The position numbers and the translations under genes are program-made. This document shows, one piece after another, positions 34,553 through 41,474 of a DNA stretch of 64,000 bases. Every line of letters begins with the position of its first letter. Position 1 is the first letter of the stretch. This stretch comes from Pedobacter boryungensis (GTDB taxonomy: Bacteria; Bacteroidota; Bacteroidia; Sphingobacteriales; Sphingobacteriaceae). The DNA is taken from positions 62,001-126,000 of the forward strand of contig NZ_JABMKV010000003.1 in assembly GCF_013204825.1 (NCBI RefSeq). Reading direction: 5' to 3'. The notes beneath the pieces were generated by a model that worked only from the letters and a program-made list of their open reading frames with translations, made no database searches and was not told the DNA's origin.

Positions 34553-35776
34553 ATGAAATATTTAAAATTTTTAATTGCTCTATTATTTCCCATCGTATTA
34601 CAAGCACAAAGTCAAAAATTTTTTAATGTAGTAGGAAAAGATATTGTTGCTCCAAATGGCAAACCGATAGTTTTAAAAGGAACAAATTTAGGTAACTGGC
34701 TTATCCCAGAGGGATACATGTTTAAATTTAAAGATGTAAGCTCACCTAGAATGATCAATCAGGTGTTTACAGAATTAATTGGTCCAGATAAAACTGCCGC
34801 ATTTTGGCAAAAATATTTAACAAATTATATAACTAAAGAAGATATTCATTATTTAAAAAGTTCTGGAATGAATTCTATTCGTATTCCATTTCATTATAAA
34901 TTGTTTACTACAGAAAGTTATTTAGGCACTAATAACGCAAATCGTGGATTTGAGTTATTGGATAGAGTTATTAAATGGTGTAAAGAAGAAGATTTGCCTG
35001 TTATTTTAGACATGCATTGTGCTCCTGGTGGACAGACAGGAGATAACATTGATGACAGTGATGGTTACCCATTTTTATTTGAAAACGAAGCCAGCCAAAA
35101 ATTAACAATTTCTATTTGGAAAAAAATTGCAGCGCATTATAAAAATGAACCAACAATAATTGGTTATGATTTATTAAATGAACCTATTGCCCATTATTTC
35201 GATACCAAAAAGTTAAACCCATATTTAGAACCGCTTTATAAAGCAATTACTGCTGCAGTAAGAACTGTAGATAAAAACCATTTGATCTTTTTAGGAGGTG
35301 CACAATGGGATTCTAATTTTAAAATTTTCAATCGGCCTTTTGATAGCAAGCTTGTTTATACATTTCATAAATATTGGACCGCTACTACACAAGATGTGAT
35401 ACAAGAATATTTAGATTTTAGCAATAAGTACAACGTACCTATTTATGTTGGTGAAACTGGAGAGAATAATGACAAATGGATATTTGAGTTTAGAACTTTA
35501 ATGGAAAAACACAACATCAGCTGGCATTTTTGGCCTTACAAAAAAATGGATGCAAAAGCTGGAATTGTCTCTTTTCCTGTACCTGAACATTATAATTTAA
35601 TTATTAAATATGCAGATCAACCAAAAAATAGTTTTGCAGATTTAAGAAAATACGCTCCAACTGATAGAGTCCTCATGGAAACTGCTTTAAATAATTTACT
35701 AGAACAATGTAAATTCCAAAACTGTTATACTAATAATGGCTATCTAAAAGGATTAGGCTTAAAAGAAGGCAAATAA
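34553..35776 (+). CDS. Glycoside hydrolase family 5 (cellulase-like)
   Basis: 407 residues with a signal peptide (MKYLKFLIALLFPIVLQAQ). The GH5 TIM barrel begins at VLKGTNLGNWLIPEGYM. The conserved RIPFHY is near 108, the acid/base Glu is in YDLLNEPIAHY, and the nucleophile Glu is in VGETGEN. It is secreted or periplasmic and acts on a beta-linked glucan or glucoside; exact specificity is not readable. It precedes the polyketide operon by 26 nt, but its function appears unrelated; cotranscription cannot be excluded. Confidence 0.9.
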   Translation: MKYLKFLIALLFPIVLQAQSQKFFNVVGKDIVAPNGKPIVLKGTNLGNWLIPEGYMFKFKDVSSPRMINQVFTELIGPDKTAAFWQKYLTNYITKEDIHYLKSSGMNSIRIPFHYKLFTTESYLGTNNANRGFELLDRVIKWCKEEDLPVILDMHCAPGGQTGDNIDDSDGYPFLFENEASQKLTISIWKKIAAHYKNEPTIIGYDLLNEPIAHYFDTKKLNPYLEPLYKAITAAVRTVDKNHLIFLGGAQWDSNFKIFNRPFDSKLVYTFHKYWTATTQDVIQEYLDFSNKYNVPIYVGETGENNDKWIFEFRTLMEKHNISWHFWPYKKMDAKAGIVSFPVPEHYNLIIKYADQPKNSFADLRKYAPTDRVLMETALNNLLEQCKFQNCYTNNGYLKGLGLKEGK

Positions 35777-35802
35777 AAAAGTTGCGCTACAAACCAATTA
35801 TT

Positions 35803-36936
35803 ATGGATTTTAAATCGGATGTTTTAATAGTTGGTGGCGGACTTGCTGGTTTAACTGCAGCTCTCCATCTTCATAAAGCTGGTTTAAAAATTATTTTAAT
35901 TGAAAAAAGTAGCTATCCACATCATAAAGTTTGTGGAGAATATGTTTCAAATGAAGTTCTCCCTTATTTTGAATGGCTAAACATTGATATTAATAAATTA
36001 TATCCAACTCACATTAATCGTTTACAACTCACTACAGTTTCAGGAAAAAGTATAAGTGTTAATTTACCTTTAGGTGGTTTTGGGATTAGCAGATATGAAT
36101 TGGATAATTTCCTCTATCAGCAACTGTTGGAAAAAGGAATTGAAATTATAGAAGATACAGTAAATGAAATCACTTTTGATAACGGTACTTTCTTAGTAAA
36201 TACTTTAACTGGAAAAAAATTTATCTCAAAACAAGTTATTGGTGCATATGGTAAGCGATCCACTATTGATGTAAAATTAGATCGTCCATTTATTAAAGAG
36301 AAATCTCCATATTTAGCTGTAAAAGCACATTACAAAGGTAATTTTCCAGATGACTTGGTAGCAGTACACAATTTTAACGGCGGATACTGTGGGGTTTCTA
36401 AGGTTGAAAATCAACACATTAACATCTGTTATTTGGCTAATTATGCGACTTTTAAAGCATATAAGAATATAGAAACCTATCAGCAAAAGGTTCTCCATCG
36501 GAATAAACATTTAGCAGAAATTTTTGAAAATAGTGAGATAATATTCGAGGCTCCTTTGACAATTAGTCAATTGGCATTCGGAGCCAAAACTGCCGTTGCT
36601 GATCATATTTTATTTATAGGTGATACTGCCGGACTTATTCATCCGCTGTGCGGTAATGGTATGGCAATGGCAATTCATAGTGCTAAAATATGTTCGGAAT
36701 TACTACTGCAATTTTTTGATGGGATTATATTTTCCAGAACGGAACTTGAAAAAAAATATACCACATTATGGAATGAACAATTTCGATCACGCTTAAAAAT
36801 GGGGAGCATTTTATCTTCTATTTTAAGAAAAGATAAATTAACTGATATGTTGTTGACAAGTGTGATAAAAATACCTTTTTTCCTTCAGCAAATCATAAAG
36901 AAAACGCATGGAAAACCTTTAATTTTTGATAAATAA
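35803..36936 (+). CDS. FAD-dependent oxidoreductase, geranylgeranyl-reductase-like, in T3PKS operon
   Basis: 377 residues from the ATG at 35803, chosen over a TTG seven codons upstream. FAD-binding motif VGGGLAGLTAALHL is at residues 10-23. HHKVCGEYVS matches the geranylgeranyl reductase/aromatic hydroxylase family, and the second FAD motif FIGDTAGLIHPLCGNGMAMAI is present. First gene of a seven-gene run with overlapping or near-overlapping ends. In methylated phenolic-lipid clusters of other bacteria a flavin monooxygenase hydroxylates the type III PKS product. A similar role, or reduction of a polyene chain, is inferred here. Confidence 0.85.
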   Translation: MDFKSDVLIVGGGLAGLTAALHLHKAGLKIILIEKSSYPHHKVCGEYVSNEVLPYFEWLNIDINKLYPTHINRLQLTTVSGKSISVNLPLGGFGISRYELDNFLYQQLLEKGIEIIEDTVNEITFDNGTFLVNTLTGKKFISKQVIGAYGKRSTIDVKLDRPFIKEKSPYLAVKAHYKGNFPDDLVAVHNFNGGYCGVSKVENQHINICYLANYATFKAYKNIETYQQKVLHRNKHLAEIFENSEIIFEAPLTISQLAFGAKTAVADHILFIGDTAGLIHPLCGNGMAMAIHSAKICSELLLQFFDGIIFSRTELEKKYTTLWNEQFRSRLKMGSILSSILRKDKLTDMLLTSVIKIPFFLQQIIKKTHGKPLIFDK

Positions 36937-37649
36937 TGTGGATAGATACCAGTCGTAGAAGTGCAGCTCCAGAAATAATGGATGATTTTAAACTAGAGGG
37001 TGAAATATTAAGAGATGCACTTGATAAAATTGCTAGTATAAATAGATTATTAGGTGGTAATAAGGTTACCTTAAATGGTGTTAAAGAACTAATTAGAAAC
37101 AAACCAAACCAAGAAATTATTCGTATAATAGATATAGGTTGTGGAAATGGCGATATGTTGAGAGCGTTAGCTGATTATGGCAAAAGCAATAACTTAAATT
37201 TTGAACTTATAGGTATTGATGCGAATAACTTCACAGTAGATCATGCTCGAAATTTATCGGTGGATTATGAAAATATCAGTTATGAATGCAAAGACATTTT
37301 TGAAAATTTAGACAAGAAAACTGACTGTGAAATTATGCTTTGTACTTTAACATTGCATCATTTTACAGATGAAGATATTATCAGATTAATTCAAAATTTT
37401 AAAAATTCTGCAAAGCTCGGTATTGTAATTAATGATTTACATAGAAGTGCTATTGCCTATTATTTATTCAGTGTACTATGTTTTGTTTTTCGATTAAATG
37501 ACATGTCTAGAGAAGATGGATTAGTTTCAATACTACGAGGTTTTAAAAAAGCTGATTTGCAACGATATTCAAAACAACTAAATTTAAATTTTTGTTCTAT
37601 AAACTGGAAATGGGCATTCCGCTACCAATGGATAATACAAACAGCATGA
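36936..37649 (+). CDS. SAM-dependent methyltransferase, in T3PKS operon
   Basis: 237 residues. Class I methyltransferase: motif I is RIIDIGCGNGDMLRAL at about 65-80, with FELIGIDANNF and LCTLTLHHFTDEDI (motifs II and post-II). The start codon overlaps the TAA of the FAD gene by one base (TAATG), and its stop overlaps the start of the PKS gene (ATGA), so translation is coupled. It probably O- or C-methylates the polyketide product; the substrate is inferred from the operon only. Confidence 0.87.
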   Translation: MWIDTSRRSAAPEIMDDFKLEGEILRDALDKIASINRLLGGNKVTLNGVKELIRNKPNQEIIRIIDIGCGNGDMLRALADYGKSNNLNFELIGIDANNFTVDHARNLSVDYENISYECKDIFENLDKKTDCEIMLCTLTLHHFTDEDIIRLIQNFKNSAKLGIVINDLHRSAIAYYLFSVLCFVFRLNDMSREDGLVSILRGFKKADLQRYSKQLNLNFCSINWKWAFRYQWIIQTA

Positions 37650-38698
37650 GCGTAAAAATAAAGACCGTAAGCAAAGCCCTACCAAAATATTCTAGAGCAA
37701 CGAGTGAAATTATACCTTTTTTAGACATTTGGTTAAATGGAAAAGAAGAGCGTTTTGTTAAAAAAGTTAAAAAGATATTCGAAAATGCTGCTGTGGATAG
37801 ACGCTATTCTATCATGTCGCCAGAAGAAGTTTTTAGTGATTTAAGTTTTGAAGAGAGAAACGACATCTACTGTCGAGAAGCAATTAAACTAGGCACAAAA
37901 TGTTTGCAAACTGCATTAGAAAAAGCACAGTGGCAACCTCAAGATTTAGATTTCATCATTACCGTAAGTTGTACTGGCATTATGATTCCTTCTCTTGATT
38001 CTTACTTAATCAATGCATTAAAACTTCGACAAGATATTGTTAGACTGCCCGTAACTGAAATGGGTTGTGCTGCTGGTATTTCTGGCATCATTTACGCCAA
38101 GAATTTTTTAAAAGCAAATCCTGGTAAAAGAGCTGCGGTAATTGCCGTCGAATCACCAACTGCAACTTTTCAGCTTAATGATTTCTCAATGACAAACATT
38201 GTTAGTGCCGCCATTTTTGGTGATGGTGCAGCTTGTGTATTATTAAGTTCTGATTCAGCTGATGATGGGCCAGAGATAATAGCAGAAGAAATGTACCATT
38301 TTTATGATGCCGAAGAAATGATGGGTTTTAAACTTCGAAATACGGGTTTACAAATGGTACTTGATATAGCTGTTCCAGACACAATTAGCGAACATTTTCC
38401 AAATATTATTCATCCGTTTTTAGCTAAACAAAAATTAGAAATTAAAGATATTGATCATCTAATCTTCCATCCCGGAGGAAAAAAAATAGTGCAAATTGTA
38501 GAATCCCTTTTTGGAGAGCTCGGAAAAAACATAGAGGAAACTAAAAATATATTAAGATTGTACGGAAATATGTCGAGTGCAACAGTTTTATATGTACTCG
38601 AACGTTTTATAGATACCCAACCAAAAGCTGGAGAAAAAGGATTAATGCTAAGTTTTGGGCCAGGTTTTTCAGCGCAAAGAATTATATTGCAATGGTAA
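37646..38698 (+). CDS. Type III polyketide synthase (chalcone synthase-like)
   Basis: 350 residues from the ATG at 37646 (MSVKIKTVSKALPKYS), which overlaps the preceding stop as ATGA. The catalytic triad is complete: Cys141 in EMGCAAG, His275 in IFHPGGKK, Asn308 in YGNMSSATVL. GPGFSAQ near the C-terminus closes the fold. These homodimeric enzymes extend an acyl starter with malonyl-CoA and cyclise it to alkylresorcinols, pyrones or related rings. Adjacent ACP, ketoacyl synthase and dehydratase genes suggest that it takes a specially made acyl chain. Product unknown. Confidence 0.94.
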   Translation: MSVKIKTVSKALPKYSRATSEIIPFLDIWLNGKEERFVKKVKKIFENAAVDRRYSIMSPEEVFSDLSFEERNDIYCREAIKLGTKCLQTALEKAQWQPQDLDFIITVSCTGIMIPSLDSYLINALKLRQDIVRLPVTEMGCAAGISGIIYAKNFLKANPGKRAAVIAVESPTATFQLNDFSMTNIVSAAIFGDGAACVLLSSDSADDGPEIIAEEMYHFYDAEEMMGFKLRNTGLQMVLDIAVPDTISEHFPNIIHPFLAKQKLEIKDIDHLIFHPGGKKIVQIVESLFGELGKNIEETKNILRLYGNMSSATVLYVLERFIDTQPKAGEKGLMLSFGPGFSAQRIILQW

Positions 38699-38699
38699 T

Positions 38700-39146
38700 A
38701 TGAACGCACAACAAATTTTAGAAAAACTCCCATATAGTAAACCATTTCTTTTTGTAGATGAATTACTACACATTGATGAGAATGGTGTTAAAGGAACTTA
38801 CACTTATGCTGAAGAGCTAGATTTTTATAAAGGTCATTTTAGAGATTTCCCTATTACTCCTGGGGTCATTCTAACTGAAACAATGGCGCAAATAGGGCTA
38901 GTATGTTTAGGGATTTACCTTCTAGGAGATCAAAATACACACGCTAAAACTGCTGTTGTGATGACTTCAAATCATATAGACTTTTTAAAACCAGTTTTCC
39001 CATTGGAAAAAGTGATAGTAACCAGTGAAAAAGTTTATTTTCGCTTTAATAAATTAAGTTGTAACGTTAAGATGGAAAACGAAGCTGGAGAAATTGTTTG
39101 CAAGGGAACTATTGCCGGAATGATAACTGAAAAATCACATGAATAA
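38700..39146 (+). CDS. FabZ-like 3-hydroxyacyl-ACP dehydratase, in T3PKS operon
   Basis: 148 residues from the ATG at 38700, one base after the PKS stop. Hot-dog fold protein with the FabZ active site: His46 in YKGHFRDFPITPGV and Glu60 in ILTETMAQIG, the correct 14-residue spacing. LPYSKPFLFVDELL is the typical start. It dehydrates beta-hydroxyacyl-ACP to the enoyl form. A dedicated copy within a polyketide operon implies that the starter chain contains double bonds or is built in situ. It overlaps the next gene by 8 bp. Confidence 0.9.
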   Translation: MNAQQILEKLPYSKPFLFVDELLHIDENGVKGTYTYAEELDFYKGHFRDFPITPGVILTETMAQIGLVCLGIYLLGDQNTHAKTAVVMTSNHIDFLKPVFPLEKVIVTSEKVYFRFNKLSCNVKMENEAGEIVCKGTIAGMITEKSHE

Positions 39147-40413
39147 TCGTGTTGTAATTACTGGTTTAGGCATAGTTTCGCCAAATGGCATACATCTTAA
39201 ACAATTTAAGGAAGCGATAAAAAATGGTATTTCTGGCATTCGTCACGATGAACAATTAGAAGCCTTAAAGTTTTCTTGTCAGATTTCTGGCAAACCCGAA
39301 TTAACGGATGAAATTATACATGCTTCTTTTACAGAACTCGAACTAAAATCTTTAGAAAGTACTGCAATTTTATACGGTGTTATTGCAGCGTTAGAAGCAT
39401 GGAAAGACGCAGGCTTATCGATAGAAAACAATGAAAATCCAGATTGGGAAAGCGGCACTATCTTCGGCACTGGAACATCAGGAATAGAAAAAGTTAGATC
39501 ATCTATTTATAAATTAGATGATTTACAAGTTAGACGATTAGGTAGTACCGCCGTAGCACAGACTATGGCCAGTGGGGTAAGTGCTTATATAGGTGGTAAA
39601 TTAGGATTAGGGAATCAAACGACCACTAACTCATCAGCCTGCATAACAGGAACCGAAAGTATATTGATGGCCTACGATAGAATAAAATCAGGGCAAGCCA
39701 ACAGAATGTTAGCTGGCAGTACAACAGATAGTGGACCTTACATTTGGGGAGGTTTTGATGCTATGAAAGTGTGTACATTTAGGCACAACCACGAACCAGA
39801 AAAAGGAAGTAGGCCAATGAGTGCTTCTGCAAGTGGCTTTGTACCTTCAAGTGGTGCTGGCGCTTTAGTGCTCGAATCTTTAAAAAGCGCTTTAAAAAGA
39901 GGCGCTAAAATTTATGCTGAAGTTTTAGGTGGAAATGTAAATTCTGGAGGACAACGTGGGTTAGGGACAATGACTGCTCCAAATCCGCTAGCTGTTCAAA
40001 GATGTATTACGGATGCAATAAAAAATGCCGGAATATCATCAAAAGATATCGATATCATTAACGGCCATTTAACAGCAACAACAAAAGATGCATTCGAGAT
40101 AGAAAATTGGGCAAATGCTCTTGGCCGATCTGGCAGTGATTTTCCACTTATAAATTCATTAAAAGGTATGATTGGTCATCCACTGAGCGCAGCTGGAAGT
40201 ATGGAATGTGTGGCTTCGGTTTTGCAATTAGCTGATGATTTTATCTTTCCAAATATTAATTGTGAAGATTTACATTCTGAAATAACAACTATAATTGATC
40301 CACATTGTATCCCTACACAATTAATAAATAAAGAACTTACTATTTTAGCGAAAGCCAATTTTGGTTTTGGCGATGTAAATGCTTGTGTTATCTTTAAAAA
40401 ATTTAAAAACTAA
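39139..40413 (+). CDS. Beta-ketoacyl-ACP synthase (KAS II-like), in T3PKS operon
   Basis: 424 residues. The thiolase-fold condensing enzyme has an intact Cys-His-His triad: Cys168 in NSSACITG, His310 in NGHLTAT and His347 in GMIGHPLSAAG. The usual NAHGTST segment is altered to NGHLTAT and the C-terminal GFGGTN to GFGDVN, so it is a diverged subgroup rather than housekeeping FabF. No chain-length-factor partner is present, so it probably acts as a homodimer elongating acyl-ACP for the operon's product. Confidence 0.92.
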   Translation: MNNRVVITGLGIVSPNGIHLKQFKEAIKNGISGIRHDEQLEALKFSCQISGKPELTDEIIHASFTELELKSLESTAILYGVIAALEAWKDAGLSIENNENPDWESGTIFGTGTSGIEKVRSSIYKLDDLQVRRLGSTAVAQTMASGVSAYIGGKLGLGNQTTTNSSACITGTESILMAYDRIKSGQANRMLAGSTTDSGPYIWGGFDAMKVCTFRHNHEPEKGSRPMSASASGFVPSSGAGALVLESLKSALKRGAKIYAEVLGGNVNSGGQRGLGTMTAPNPLAVQRCITDAIKNAGISSKDIDIINGHLTATTKDAFEIENWANALGRSGSDFPLINSLKGMIGHPLSAAGSMECVASVLQLADDFIFPNINCEDLHSEITTIIDPHCIPTQLINKELTILAKANFGFGDVNACVIFKKFKN

Positions 40414-40417
40414 TAAA

Positions 40418-40669
40418 ATGTCTATAATAAACGATCTAAAAGAAATTATTAAACCTTATACAGAGAATAAAATTGCACTAGAGAATATATCAGAAGACAC
40501 CGATTTATTAAAAGACCTCAACATCAATTCAGCTAACTTGGTTGATATTGTTTTAGATGTTGAAGAGAAATTTGGAATAACGATAGATGATGCATCTATG
40601 AATAAAATGTTAACTGTAAAAGCAACCATTGCTGTAATAGAAGAAAAACTAGCACAAAATGCTGGGTAA
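40418..40669 (+). CDS. Acyl carrier protein, in T3PKS operon
   Basis: 83 residues from the ATG at 40418, 4 nt after the ketoacyl synthase stop; an upstream in-frame start inside that gene is rejected. The phosphopantetheine site is Ser38 in DLNINSANLVDIV, differing from the usual DSL motif (NSA instead of DSL). The acidic helix DVEEKFGITIDD follows. It carries intermediates for the adjacent synthase and dehydratase. It overlaps the transferase gene by 11 bp. Confidence 0.9.
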   Translation: MSIINDLKEIIKPYTENKIALENISEDTDLLKDLNINSANLVDIVLDVEEKFGITIDDASMNKMLTVKATIAVIEEKLAQNAG

Positions 40670-41210
40670 TGACATTGTAGACTTGCAAAAAGCAAGTTTA
40701 GAAAGTAATTGGCGTAGAAAGGGATATTTAAACAAACTTTTTACTGCAGATGAGCAAGAGCAAATTCTTACTTCAACAAATCCAGAAATAACTGTTTGGT
40801 TATTTTGGAGCATGAAAGAAGCAGCTTACAAAATCGTCAACAGAGAAACTGAAGAACGATTTTATAACCCAAAAAGGTTTAGTTGTAAATTTAATGGAAA
40901 TAATGGGCTTGTGAATTTTGAGGATAAAATAGTTCATACTAAAAGCCTCATCAATCTAGATTTCATTCACACCATTGCTTCAATAACAAGCCAAGATCTT
41001 GGCAGTATACAAACTACCTATTTCGAAAATACTCATAATTACCTATCTGATTTTAATTCGAATTCTAAACATTATGTATTAGAGAAAGACATCTATGGAG
41101 TTCCGAATTTAGTAGATAAAATTAACGGGAAAAAGCATTTTGCTTCTATTAGTCATCATGGAAAATACTTAGCTATTGTTTCGTTCGTCATTGAGAAGAA
41201 GAATGACTAA
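40659..41210 (+). CDS. 4'-phosphopantetheinyl transferase superfamily protein, in T3PKS operon
   Basis: 183 residues. MLGNDIVDLQKA and FWSMKEAAYKI carry the conserved acidic and WxxKEA motifs of the superfamily; LFTADEQEQI precedes them. It should attach phosphopantetheine to the operon's ACP, whose gene it overlaps by 11 bp. The last seven codons and stop (41187-41210) coincide with the left arm of a dispersed repeat (GTCATTGAGAAG... to GCAATC), so the original C-terminus was probably replaced by repeat-derived residues VIEKKND. The catalytic part is untouched. Confidence 0.88.
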   Translation: MLGNDIVDLQKASLESNWRRKGYLNKLFTADEQEQILTSTNPEITVWLFWSMKEAAYKIVNRETEERFYNPKRFSCKFNGNNGLVNFEDKIVHTKSLINLDFIHTIASITSQDLGSIQTTYFENTHNYLSDFNSNSKHYVLEKDIYGVPNLVDKINGKKHFASISHHGKYLAIVSFVIEKKND

Positions 41211-41275
41211 GCAATCTTAAAACACTTCTAAATATTAAATATTCGCTTTAGGATTGCTTCATGCTTCGCAATGAC
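41187..41275. repeat. 89-bp dispersed repeat overlapping the PPTase 3' end
   Basis: Terminal inverted repeats GTCATTG (41187-41193) and CAATGAC (41269-41275), with inner inverted repeats AAGCAATC (41209-41216) and GATTGCTT (41252-41259). The right end read in reverse, GTCATTGCGAAGCATGAAGC, resembles intergenic repeats common in Bacteroidota. The left arm is inside the coding sequence. Confidence 0.7.
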
Positions 41276-41288
41276 AATTGTTAACTAA

Positions 41289-41382
41289 ACGGGATTGAAG
41301 CGAAAATCCTTTTTGTAAAGCTGAGCTTGTCGAAGTACAAAAAGATTGCAGCAAAAAGCCCGACTAACAATAATCAGGCTTC
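41289..41382. repeat. Composite dispersed repeat with terminator-like arm
   Basis: TCCTTTTTGTA and TACAAAAAGAT form an inverted pair around AAGCTGAGCTTGTCGAAG. This is followed by GATTGCAGCAAAAAGCCCGA and an imperfect hairpin AAGCC..GGCTT with a short T-rich end. The motif set (GGGATTGAAGCG, CTTGTCGAAG, AAAGCCCGAC) is one I associate with repeats at gene ends in this phylum. Confidence 0.55.
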
Positions 41383-41430
41383 TGTATATGATTTTCGAAT
41401 ATTTTTTTCTACCTAAGTTTGTGTTGCAAG

Positions 41431-41460
41431 CCAGATGCTGAAATAAATTCAGCATGACGA
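41431..41460. repeat. Short dispersed palindrome ATGCTGAA..TTCAGCAT
   Basis: ATGCTGAA (41435-41442), loop ATAAA, TTCAGCAT (41448-41455), a perfect 8-bp stem flanked by CCAG and GACG. Similar palindromes recur in many genomes of the group. It lies just before the uvrA stop. Confidence 0.6.
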
Positions 41461-41474
41461 CCACTTAGATTAAA

